Assembly (NCBI GenBank): GCA_964017235.1
Contig: OZ024940.1
Coordinates: forward strand, 24,805,615-24,869,614
DNA length: 64,000 bases
Reading direction: 5' to 3'
DNA from: Sabellastarte sp. h YS-2021
Lineage: Eukaryota; Annelida; Polychaeta; Sabellida; Sabellidae
In this document: in pieces, positions 11,243 through 21,365 of the stretch
Layout of the letters: every line of letters begins with the position of its first letter
How positions within the stretch are numbered: position 1 is the stretch's first letter
The notes under the pieces: generated by a model
Databases searched by the model: none
What the model saw: the letters and a program-made list of their open reading frames with translations, nothing else
What the model was told of the DNA's origin: nothing
Translations under genes and position numbers: made by a program

Positions 11243-12685
11243 AACAGTGATTATGCCATGAAAACACTCAATTTGGAGAGAGATAAACATTTCACGTTGA
11301 ATAAGCCCAGTAGATTTTGCCAATGAAAGAGGGGAAGGAGGAGGGGGCACCCCTTAATAAAAGTAACAGGAAATAATCAGAACTTGTGGCAATTTTGCAA
11401 AAGGAGTGATCAAAGGCCCAAAATGAAGTGAAGAAAACCTCACAAATGTGTCAAGAATTCCCACAAGTCCAGCAAACATACAGTAATAAAAACAAAACTA
11501 CCCTCGCGGAGCATATTTTCAAGTTTCATCACTCGAGGGGACAAATCAATATTGCAATTGCAATAATTCGTAATTTAACACGTTAATTTTCAAACAAAAT
11601 ATGCAGCACTGGGGTAATATGTTCCAATGATACAATCCCATAAAAGTGTCATGTCGTCAGAATACAGTGCAGGTTTATTGCATTTGTTTAAGCTGTTCAG
11701 TGATGGTTCCATATTTAGGGCCTGTCAGAAAAATTAAGGTCGGGGAGGAGTCGGGGCAGAAAAGTGCCAAAAATTGGCAAACAAGGTGGGAAAATCCAAA
11801 TGCATCCCAAACCTTGGGAGTGGTCTGGGAACCTATCCGGATAGTTCGGGGAACCTATCCTGACCATCACCGATCTCTGATCACAGACACAACATGACGA
11901 GTGCGTATCCCCGACCCTGCCCATTTTTCTATGAATAAAACTGACAGGAGACTGCAAGGTTGCAGCTACTCCACTTCATCTGTTGGGACAAAGTTGGGGC
12001 CAAAACCTCCCCAACCTATACATTTTTAATTTTTAATCTTGTGACTTGTACAGTTTGACTTAGTGGCATTAAGATAGGTCGGGCTACGGGTTTGGGAAAC
12101 AAAGTCATCAAAATTTCCAAAAAATATTACACATGTTTGAAGTACTTCTTGACCTTCCTGAATTTGATGCCTGACCTATAGGAACTCCCCATAAATGTCT
12201 CCAAGTAAAAAAATTGGCAAGAGTTGGGGCCAAAGTCAGGAATATGGAATCACTACTTACGACCTCCTCTGCTCCATTGTGAAAAACCGTGTTAGGATTC
12301 CAAATGTTTTGATTCAGGGTATATGATTAGGCTAGCTATACTTTCATATAAGTGTCATATCATCAGCACACAGGAATATCCCGTTTTTCTGTACCTTGTT
12401 TTATGCAGAGTTTGAGGGTGTGTATAATATATCAGGCTTATGTGTTTCAAGGGAATATAAGTGGGCCATATTAGCTTTCGGAAAAGGAGTTCTATTACCT
12501 AGGCACATGGTGCGGTCAAAAATGCTATCCCCCTTTCACACTGTTCCGATATGGTTTGTAATGCTTGTAAACATGTTTTACAGTATCTCACATTTCTACT
12601 TGCACTTATTTATTGGTTTGGGTTTGTAAGTAAACGTTGCTTTATACACTGTATATGTCATACACGATGGTTAGTTTTGGGGAGG

Positions 12686-12821
12686 CTTCAGGAAACTTTT
12701 TAAACCCGATCTTTTTAGACCCATTTAAATGTAAGCCTCGCTCCAATCCCTCATATGTTTTATTATTTTTGACTCTTTTCTTGCATAAAATATTTTCACC
12801 AGGAAAAGCCAGTCATATAGT
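12686..12821. repeat. Block shared with 20697-20837
   Basis: CTTCAGGAAACTTTTT, CCCATTTAAATGTAAGCCTC and AAAATATTTTCACCAGGAAA occur in the same order at both places, immediately 3' of a SINE-A. Confidence 0.8.
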
Positions 12822-13057
12822 TATTTATTTATTTCGGGTTTAACATGATTGTTTTCAACCCTGTACAGGTCAAATCACGACGGGTAGTTTTATGGGCAGA
12901 GGAAACCAGTACATACAGTTGGTCAAGGTTCTGTACTGTAAACTGCCGACCATCGGTAAGAAACTACCAACTTTCCCACAAAGGGTCCGGGATTTGAACA
13001 GCAGGCCTCAGAGGTGGGAGGCGTCACCGTGTTACCAGTACGCAACCATGGCCTCCC
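12822..13057 (-). mobile_element. SINE-A, full length, part of a larger shared block
   Basis: Reverse orientation. The 130 bases beyond its tail (12688-12821) are also found next to the SINE at 20.84 kb. Confidence 0.8.
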
Positions 13058-13111
13058 CCAAAAAAAATTCTCCTTAAACTTCGTCACAACATTTTATAAA
13101 GTATATGTAAG

Positions 13112-13245
13112 ATCAGTCACTGTGCCAAAGTTGGTGACACACACTTGCCTAGAAACACTGATGACATGGGTTCAATCCGAGGTATAGGCACATAAATATA
13201 GTGGCTCAGATGACCACTTAAAATGGCGGTCCTCTGTCAAGGAGT
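13112..13245 (+). mobile_element. SINE-C, 5' part with tRNA-like head
   Basis: GTTGGTGACACACACTTGCC (box A-like) and GGGTTCAATCC (box B), then CACTTAAAATGGCGGTCCTC. Shows that SINE-C is tRNA-derived. Confidence 0.6.
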
Positions 13246-13764
13246 CATTCTTTTCATTTTTAGAATTAATCCTGGAAAATCCCTATGTTTTAAAACACTT
13301 TATGGAATGAGAGCATTTTTACAAATCTCATTTGACCTCCTGCTTTGCTCTGCAATATCTTCCCCACACAGGGGAACTCCGTGCATTAAATTGATCATCA
13401 AGAAAAGTTTTTGGTCAGTAGTGCAGGTTCGATGGTCTGTACCAGGGAAAAGATACTAAGTGAGGAAGTTTGAGTTGTAGAGGTGTTTTTTTAAGATGCT
13501 TCCTTAAAATGCACTGTTAACTTTGTGCATTTGGACTCGGAGCCATTTGCCTGGAGAAGTGTAAACTGGCTAGAACTCCCCTCACAATGTATTTATGCAT
13601 GCACAAAGACTGAGATAAAACTATTACATCGTCAGCATATGGTATGCACTTGTGTGTCCTATTCTGGCAAATGCCAGTGTAGCTATATACTGCACAGCTT
13701 AAAATCTCCAGTTGATAGCAGGTATATTGTATTGCAGCCTTTTGCTCAGTACGTACCAAACTGA

Positions 13765-14330
13765 CTTTGTGTTAAGGTAACCTTAAAGTTGTAATAATTA
13801 AATTACACTTAGGACTTCAAGGCTACCATAAAGCTGACCCAATTTAACCCATGTACCAAATATAAATTAAATTTGTCAAATACTTTGTGGAATATAAGTC
13901 ACTAAAAGCAAAACCTTGAAGTCCCAAAAGAAACAGATCTTGGGATTTTAAGGTCACCATAAAGTGAACATTTTCAAGGGGTCTACGGACATATTTCCCA
14001 AAATGTATACACTTCTTCCTTTGGCCAGGTCCTACCCAGATAAATAAAAAAATCATGAATATCTGTTCATTACTTTTGGATTAATGTTAACCAGAAAGGC
14101 AAACTCATTGAAAAATATATGGAAAACAGGACTTCTGAAAACTCAGGCTTTTTTGTATCCAGAAAATGATCCAGATCTTTCTTCAAAGTTAATCACCTCT
14201 ACCTTTGGTGAGGCCTCTACCTATGTAAAAGTATCTCAAGGAGTTTGCTCATTACTGTTTGAGTAATCACGCAGACAGACAAACGAACACACCCAAAAAC
14301 ATAACCCCTGGTGGAGGTAGTAAGAAAAGA
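13765..14330 (+). repeat. Dispersed repeat with a CAGACAGACAAACGAACAC motif
   Basis: Begins with a GTAACCTTAAAGT block also seen at 405-665 and ends with ATCACGCAGACAGACAAACG, CATAACCCCTGGTGGAGGTA. This 3' block recurs widely in invertebrate and fish genomes as a MITE or SINE tail (from general knowledge). Coding potential none. Confidence 0.45.
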
Positions 14331-14524
14331 TGACAAAAGCACTCGTGCATTTTATAATCTCCCGGCACGCAGCAGATAACTACAGGGGAATGAAAGTTTG
14401 AGAGACTGAAAATCAGTTTATAAATTTAACAGTTGGACAACAGGAAGTCGGAAAATAGAGGAATATTTACACAAACTGCTTTCATTTTTTGTTATAAAGT
14501 TTTGTTTTTTTTCTTTGTCTTCCA

Positions 14525-14770
14525 GTTGCGCTGAATTATCAAATCAAGCAGATTCTTCTCTGCTCTGCCCAAAGTAATCTCTGTGTGATGACAACATTTT
14601 TCCATTTTACTCGAGATTAATCGCGTGAACTCCGACCATCTGGAGACCCTAAGATCCCTGTCCCAAATTCAATTAGCTTTTGCCCGGCAATTGCCCGATA
14701 ATCCTACTTTATATCTCTCTGTCGTAAATGGCCCTTTTATTGTAAATAACGGGCAAATGGGAAGGAATAG
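14525..14770. other. Complex non-repetitive block, possible conserved non-coding element
   Basis: Contains CGAGATTAATCGCGTG, CAAATTCAATTAGC and GCCCGGCAATTGCCCGATAA. No exon-like frame with splice sites. Confidence 0.25.
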
Positions 14771-14972
14771 AGGAGGGGAGGGGGAGGGGGAGGGGAGGGG
14801 TCGTTCGAAGAAATAGGAAGAACGATCAGCTCCACATGTGGCCTAAATCCAATCCAAACATTTTTTTTCTTAGTTTGACAGTGTTTCTATTTATCGTTGA
14901 TATATCTAATTAACACTGAATTGGAACATATTTTAACAGTAACTACCCTCCAGAGCCACTAATTACCACTGC

Positions 14973-14993
14973 CCCCCCCCCCCCCCCCCCCCC
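14973..14993 (+). repeat. Poly-C run (21)
   Basis: Uninterrupted C run next to the L1/Tx1-like tail. Confidence 0.95.
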
Positions 14994-15149
14994 TCCAAGA
15001 TTATGGAACTTTTTTTTTTATATTTTTATTTCTTTTCAGTTTACAAAAAGGAATACTGTTACACAGTTACAATAAATTTTCTCGTTTCAGTTCTACATCA
15101 AAGAAGATTTTTATATACATTTTATACATGTGACATACAGAAGTTAACA

Positions 15150-15545
15150 GAACTATTCAAGTTCGAAGACATTTTTCCACAAATTCCATCTCTTATCAAA
15201 CACATCCATTTTAAAATTAATTTGGTATAAACTTCTCTGTTCTTGATAAATTTTAAAACACTCTTTTTGAAAAAAGTAAATGTTAAGTTGAAGTTCTTTC
15301 TTTGCAGACCACAATATATACCTTCTTGACAACAGGAGAATAAAGTTTAATGGCCAAAACATTTCATCCATGATACAGTGGCCTAAAATTTTCATTTCAT
15401 TAGTCAATGTGACAGTAATGCCAATTTTGCTTTTTATCCGTTCCCTTATTTGATTCCAAAATAATTGTACTGGGTTACATTCAGAAAATAAATGGCAAAT
15501 AGATGTTGTAATTTTGAGGGATTTGAGAGATTATGGAACTTGATA
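15150..15545 (-). mobile_element. L1/Tx1-like LINE, C-terminal fragment
   Basis: A minus-strand frame of about 125 codons: TSICHLFSECNPVQLFWNQI, then ERIKSKIGITV, then LSRRYILWSAKKELQLNIYF and MDVFDKRWNLW. The HLF.eC..v..FW motif followed by a YI...K helix and a W near the end is the standard tail of L1/Tx1-group LINE proteins. Ends in a stop with a poly-A-like run (poly-T on plus, near 15010). Confidence 0.7.
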
Positions 15546-15964
15546 AAGTCTATATTTAAATTTTTGAAAAGGTTTAAAATTTCCATGTGTTCAGGCACAA
15601 AATCGGAGAACACAGAAGTTTGCAAAGTTTACCGACAGAAGTGTGACAGTATGTACTACATGGAAGAATGGTGACACTAGCAGATCTAGGGGGAGGGCTT
15701 AGGCGGTTCAAACCCCCCCCCCCCACCTCTTGAAAAATAATGTAAAGGGGTTCAACCTAAAGTACAAAATTACCAGATCATGACTGGACGTACTGAGAGG
15801 TATGACCTTAACGACCCAATGGACATAAAAATTATAGATATGACCTTAGTTTGACCTTATTGATACAACTACCTGAAAATAATGTTTTTGTGCCCAAAAA
15901 GGATCATTATGCTCCATGTGGGTGTTGATATTTTTGGATTTATTGTTATATTCTGTGACAAATT

Positions 15965-16090
15965 GTACAAATCTTATCACAAAGGGTAGTTATGGTGATG
16001 GAGGAGAGCAGTGCATACTAGTTGGTCAACATTTTATGCTGTAACCCAATAAACCTTGGCAAGCAGCTATCAATTTCATACTGAGACAAC
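15965..16090 (-). mobile_element. SINE-A2, truncated
   Basis: CATACTAGTTGGTCAACATT and GGCAAGCAGCTATC; the head is missing. Confidence 0.55.
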
Positions 16091-16324
16091 TAGAAAAAAA
16101 AATTTAAAACAAAAGCTTGTGATTGTCAATTTTTTTTAAAATAAACAATGAATTTTTTTTACATATAATCATACATTAGGACACTACTTCCAGCTGATGG
16201 GATCACTAAATATTCATATATACTGAACCCAAAAAAAACCTGCCAGTTTTATAAAGAATAAATTGTTATATATATTGTGTTTCTCTTTTATTTGCTAAGT
16301 GTATTTCATTAAATATTCTTATAT

Positions 16325-16490
16325 ACATAGAGTAGAACATCTATTATCCGACCCTCTTGGGAGAGTAACAATTAGGTCGGATAATAGAAAGGCTAAAATA
16401 ACAGGCTTAAATGGAGTTGGGAGAGTGGGTTTGAGGTCGGATAATTGAAAGTTGTATAATAGAGGGTCGGACAATAGAGTTTTACTGTAT
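16325..16490 (+). mobile_element. pogo/Tigger-like MITE
   Basis: AGTAGAACATCTATTATCCG at the left and GGACAATAGAGTTTTACTGT at the right, with internal AGGTCGGATAATAGAAAGG words. Same family as 24.9 kb, opposite interior orientation. Confidence 0.6.
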
Positions 16491-16624
16491 AAAGTTTGGA
16501 CCGTGTTAATTCTGAACACAAAACTCCAGGTGTACAGAATCGATCTTAATGGCTCATCACACACATTTGTCATTCAGTCTTATGGATCACACTTTTTTTC
16601 CACCTTATCAAGGTATATGACAAA

Positions 16625-16765
16625 GCAGAGAACGTGTAGCTGTTACCGAGGCCATTAATTACTGACTTGTGAGCTTACCCAGATAAACAATGCCGTCACA
16701 CAAAACCCACATGTGTGAAGTTTGTAATTAATCATACTCCCTGTAAGATGCTTTTTGATTTTTTT
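16625..16765. other. Complex block with paired ATTAATTA words
   Basis: GGCCATTAATTACTGACTTG and TTTGTAATTAATCATACTCC frame a unique stretch. It also contains a weak minus-strand exon candidate (CGFCVTALFIW). Confidence 0.25.
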
Positions 16766-16999
16766 TTTCAGAGGTGCTGTATAATTCTGTAACACTTCAA
16801 ACTCCTTTAAGGACTCGTGAAGTCATGACTGGTTAATGCTCAAATTTGTAGCAAAAGCTTTTGTTGAACACATACAGAAAGGTTTGGGTCCATACAGAAA
16901 TTGTACACGTTACGGGAAATATTAGCTCACCAGACATTTTTAACAGTATGCCGACGTGTAAAAGCAGAGAAGATTTGTGCAGACTGAAAGATAATTAAT

Positions 17000-18350
17000 T
17001 ACAAAGAAACTCAAACCTATTCAGTAGAGGCTCGAGCCTTAAGCAAAGCTATCAGAGATAAAGGAGTATTGGATTACTTAACTAGAAAAGCCCTCAAATG
17101 GTGCAGAACTCTGCTAAGCAGTTCATTTCCACTCATGCTTATATTCACATACCGGTAAAATGGGTTAGATTTTGTTGTTTATTCTGGATCAAAAGCTGAC
17201 GGAGCCTAAATTATGGGGTTAAAAAGGAAAGATTTAAAAGTATTGCAGGAAAATAATGAACTAAATTAATATTAATGTATATTAAGTGGAAACTCAGGCA
17301 TAAAAAAAGCCATTTAAAATGTATAAATTTAAAGTAATTAACTTATGCTGTGCTATGTGAGATTTTTCGAAATTTTTGGGCTCAGTTGATCCTTCCTGGG
17401 TGAATAAAGACTTGAGCCAAAGATCAGTGGAGTCATTTTTCTTGATCCTAATCAGATCTCGAGTTGTTTTTTCGCTCCGCTTGATCTGTGTTAGTGAATA
17501 GGGCCCAGGATCGTAGTATGCAGAATGTTGCTAGGACCTGGATCAAACTCAATAGGTATATTATCGACACTATTGTGAGTGTTCTGTATTATTTTTTTTC
17601 CTTTCCCTAAGCAATCTGATGACTGATTACGAAGGTATATATACACGTATATACTGAAAGTAACCCTATCTCATAAAGGATCCTTCAGAAAATTTCCCTG
17701 AATATTACCCTTGGCATAACATTCTAACTTTCAGCTACTCGATAAGTTCAAAAGACTAATTTTGAATAGGGGCCCTAAGATAGGCTAGATCTAAATAGCC
17801 GATTGGGGCATTGTCCATCTAATTATTAATAATGTTGTGACCTTTTTTTATCTCCTTCCAAAAATTGCCGTCAATTATTCCGCATTACTAACCAACCCTA
17901 CAGAAACACAGTGGGTCCATATGTGCATGATATGTGCATGTAATATAGTGTTTTAATGTTGCTCATCATTTTCAGATAAAACCCAGGATTCATGTGTTCA
18001 AAGACGAAAGTTTAGATTTTAGATATTTCATTTCAATGGCTAACGTGGTCTCAGGACAGGAGCTCAGTGTTTCCTAGACGTTGTCCTGAGTTGGGTTCAA
18101 ACCATCAGCCACAGAAGTGAGGGGCTTGCAAGTGATCCAATGCCAAATTTGTAATAACCACTGAGGCCTCACCCCAAAGCTCATATAAGATGTCACTCCT
18201 CTTACAAGATGGAATCAAAATGATCGATTTGGTGGGGGGGGGGGAGGGGACATAAAGCTCATTAAATGTGACCTCTTTGACAGCGTTAAAGATAGCATGC
18301 CAGAGTGGGTTCTTGTCAATGATTGAGGTCAACATTTTGGACATTTTCAG
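17000..18350. other. No gene seen
   Basis: Mostly unique AT-rich sequence; a poly-G run at 18235-18245. No family match. Confidence 0.5.
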
Positions 18351-18352
18351 AA

Positions 18353-18779
18353 CAGAAACAAAAAATATATAAACCTATTTATTTTTTATTAAATCTTATT
18401 AACAACTGATATCTGCTGCTTATTAATGTGGCAGATAAACAACAATTACAGAGCTTTCTCTTACAATTATAAAGGCTTTCAAAGCTAAGGACAGAAAAAC
18501 ATATATAATAAACCTAGTTATTTTTTAGTAAATCAGATTATCAACTGGTATCTGCTGCATATTATATTTTAATGTGGCAGATAAACAACAATTACAGAGC
18601 TTTCTTTTACAATTATAAAAGCTTTCAAAGCTAAGAACAGAAAAACAAATATAATAAACCTAGTTATTTTTTATTAAATCTTACTAACAACTGATATCTG
18701 CTGCATATTATATTTTAATGTGGTAGTTAAACGACAATTACAGAGCTTTCTTTTACAATTATAAAAGCTTTCAAGGGCT
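18353..18779. repeat. Tandem repeat, three units of about 142 bases
   Basis: Units start at about 18353, 18492 and 18637 with ACAGAAA(A)ACAWATATAATA and end in ACAATTATAAARGCTTTCAA. The last unit abuts SINE-D. Confidence 0.8.
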
Positions 18780-19068
18780 GTTCCATTCTGATGATGGACC
18801 TCTCTGACTGGATTACAATCCTGAAACAAGGCCGAAAGGGGTTTCAGTCGACTAGTGCGAGCCATCAGAGACATGAGTAGTGCACTGAGGCGGTCACCAA
18901 TCCCAGTACTAATGTAGCCCATTGCTGCTAAACATCTATAAAACGACAGACAGTCATTTTGGCCACGCCACAACTTCTGTAACAGACCGTCAGTCATTGT
19001 AGCCATGCCGCAATTCATGAAAGTCCAGCGACAAACAAAAAAGTGATCTCTTGAGGCGCAAGCCTAGC
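18780..19068 (-). mobile_element. SINE-D, 5S rRNA-derived
   Basis: On the minus strand ACATTAGTACTGGGATTGGT, GACCGCCTCAGTGC, body with CGACTGAAACCCCTTTCGGC. Starts in the same AAGAGATCACTTTTTTG leader as the other two copies. Lies against a 140-base tandem repeat. Confidence 0.8.
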
Positions 19069-19854
19069 TAGAGCTTGCTGCTTAAAATGTTGTCATTCAG
19101 GAGAGTTTAGGAGGTTGATCTATTGATTTATGAAGTTCGTAAACCATAATGTTAGTGTTTAGGGGAGGGTCTTGGACCAGCAGGTAAACTTCAAGTGTTC
19201 AGGGGTGAATCGTGAGTATCTGCCCTGAATTAAACCTGTTTGAATTTTTTGGTAAACTTTCTGCAATCTTCTATGACCCTTGTCAGATCTAGCATTGGGG
19301 AACTGAATCCTTAAGCTGTGTTAATGCTCTTGATGTGAACTTTTCAATTTTATTTCAGTCATAGCAATCATACAGACCTTTGTGAGGTTTGTAACTCATT
19401 TGTAACATTTTGGGAAGCAATCATACAATTGGGGAACCAATCAGGGATGTTTCTCTTTTACCAATAATCAGGTTTTGAGCACCACTCCCAACATCGCTTG
19501 GAAAGCTATCTTTTGCCATTTTCATTCCATTTTTTTCCAATCAAGGACAAGGTATGCGATATAATCATCAATATGGAACAGCCCTCTTAGTTTTGCACAA
19601 AAAATGACATGTGAATTGTACCTTCCATGTCCCACCCACCAACAGGGGGCAAAATGCGGTGTACAATATATGCTCTACATCCCAATATACATGAATATGC
19701 TGCAGGAACACAATTACATACTCTATATGGATACATTTTTGTGTTAACATTAGAACTACAAAGAGAAAAAAAAGTTAAAAGGATTATCAACAAACAAGTA
19801 TATGTAACAAATTTATACACAAGTTTAGATGTCAAGTTTACACAATACACAAAA

Positions 19855-20282
19855 CAGGGTTGGGTCCAGTACATTTTGTACTAAAGCACTAATGTAATAA
19901 AGTACAAATTTTGATGTACTAAGACATACTAAATACTAACATTTTAAAACTCTACTGGTACTTGTACTAAATACATTTCAAATGTACTTGTACTAATCTT
20001 ATTACTTGTCAGTACATCAAAAACTTTTGGTCAGCTTTTTGTGCTGAGCTGTTTATTCAGCTAATGACTAACCTTCAGTGCATATTGATTAACACTGGAT
20101 TACGAAAAGATGTATATGGTTAAGAAATAATTTTGTGTCTGTGAAAAAAGTACTTGTAAATGTCCTAAATACTTTTCAAAATTACTTGTACTAAATAAAT
20201 TTCTTATAAAAATGTTCTGATACTTGTATTAAAAGATTGCAAAAGTACTTGTACTAAATACTTGAATTAAGACCAAACCCTG
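19855..20282 (+). mobile_element. hAT-like MITE (CAGGGTTGGG type)
   Basis: 428 bases, starting CAGGGTTGGGTC and ending GACCAAACCCTG (inverted: CAGGGTTTGGTC). Target duplication ACACAAAA / ATACAAAA with one mismatch. The interior is made of degenerate TACTTGTACTAAATAC repeats. Confidence 0.75.
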
Positions 20283-20696
20283 ATACAAAAATTACAACAT
20301 TTGATATTCAGTTACAGAAGTAGTCGTTAGTAGAGATAATTATTTCTGAGCCTGAGGATAGCTAGAAGTTTGGCTAGCAGAATGTTTGCCAAACCAGAAC
20401 CCTGACACAGAGAATTAGAAGACCTTTGAGCATGAACAACAAGGTATGTGCAGAAGCTCAGTTTCTTATATGTACTAAAGTGTCAAAGGCTATATTAAAG
20501 AGAAGTGACAAAACAGGGGCATTTTAAAAAATGACAGTAATTTCATTCCTATCAATACCCTAATATTGGCAACAAATATTACATTTCATGAAATCAAAAA
20601 CCCCAAGCTTTAATGAGTTCAGTATGTTATCAACAGCAAATTTTATTGAGCATTGATACCCCCATAAAGAGGACGAGTTTAGGAAAAAATGTCCAG

Positions 20697-20837
20697 GCTT
20701 CAGGAAACTTTTTGAACCTAAATCCTCCATAGTAGACCCATTTAAATGTAAGCCTCGCTCCAATCCCTCATAATGTTTTATTATTTTTGACTCTTTTCTT
20801 GCATAAAATATTTTCACCAGGAAAAGCCAGTCATATA
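20697..20837. repeat. Block shared with 12686-12821
   Basis: Second copy, about 93% similar with small indels. Confidence 0.8.
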
Positions 20838-21003
20838 GTTATTTATTTATTTGTTTTGGGTTTAACATGATCATTTTCAACACTGTACAAATCACGACGG
20901 GTAGTTTTATGGGCAGAGGAAACCAGCACATACAGTTAGTCAAGGTTCTGTACTGTAAACTGCCGAACATTGGTATGCAACTACCAACTTTCCCACAGGT
21001 CCG
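20838..21003 (-). mobile_element. SINE-A, 5' truncated
   Basis: Reverse orientation, tRNA head missing after CCACAGGTCCGGG. Shares its 3' flank with the 12.8 kb copy. Confidence 0.75.
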
Positions 21004-21119
21004 GGTATTTTTATAATTTTTTGGGCCTGTGTATTGCTTCCTATTGTTATTGTACTTCCTTGAAAATTATGGGGAAAAAAATTTAAAAACCCCCAAAAAC
21101 AAAAGAAAGGACAATTCTT

Positions 21120-21125
21120 TTTATT
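21120..21125 (-). promoter_or_regulatory. Candidate polyadenylation signal
   Basis: AATAAA on the minus strand about 170 bases past the proposed stop of the gelsolin-like gene. Common by chance in AT-rich DNA; position is the only support. Confidence 0.3.
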
Positions 21126-21296
21126 TAAGGTTGTGACAGATTTCCAGGTTACCCCTAAACCGGCTGAATTCAGGGTAGTGAATCAGGTAACTGAAAAACT
21201 ATTACAGTATAGATTAAATCAAGTAAGTAAGTAATGTCTTTGATTGGTTTTGTAAGTCTTCTTCCTCCCCCAACAAATCTGCGTGAATGCATCATG

Positions 21297-21365
21297 CTAC
21301 TTCTTCACTGGGGCCAGATGGTGTCTGAAGTTTGGAGAGAATTGTTTGAATTTCACCACGGTTAC
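21297..21365 (-). CDS. Gelsolin-like gene, exon 9 (stop)
   Basis: Phase 0 exon after a CCGACAG acceptor: VTVVKFKQFSPNFRHHLAPV, KK, TAG. A second frame is also open across this stretch, but exon 8 ends in phase 0 and selects this one. The basic C-terminus is unfamiliar. This is the weakest exon in the chain because it is short. Confidence 0.5.
   Translation of the reverse strand, partial: VTVVKFKQFSPNFRHHLAPVKK

Noticed and set aside
18353-18779. CRISPR-like array
   Set aside because: Units are about 142 bases and repeat in full with no unique spacers, in a eukaryotic genome.
18674-19018. Minus-strand open frame of 114 codons
   Set aside because: Runs through the 142-base tandem repeat and the 5S-derived SINE; the translation is repeat sequence, not protein.
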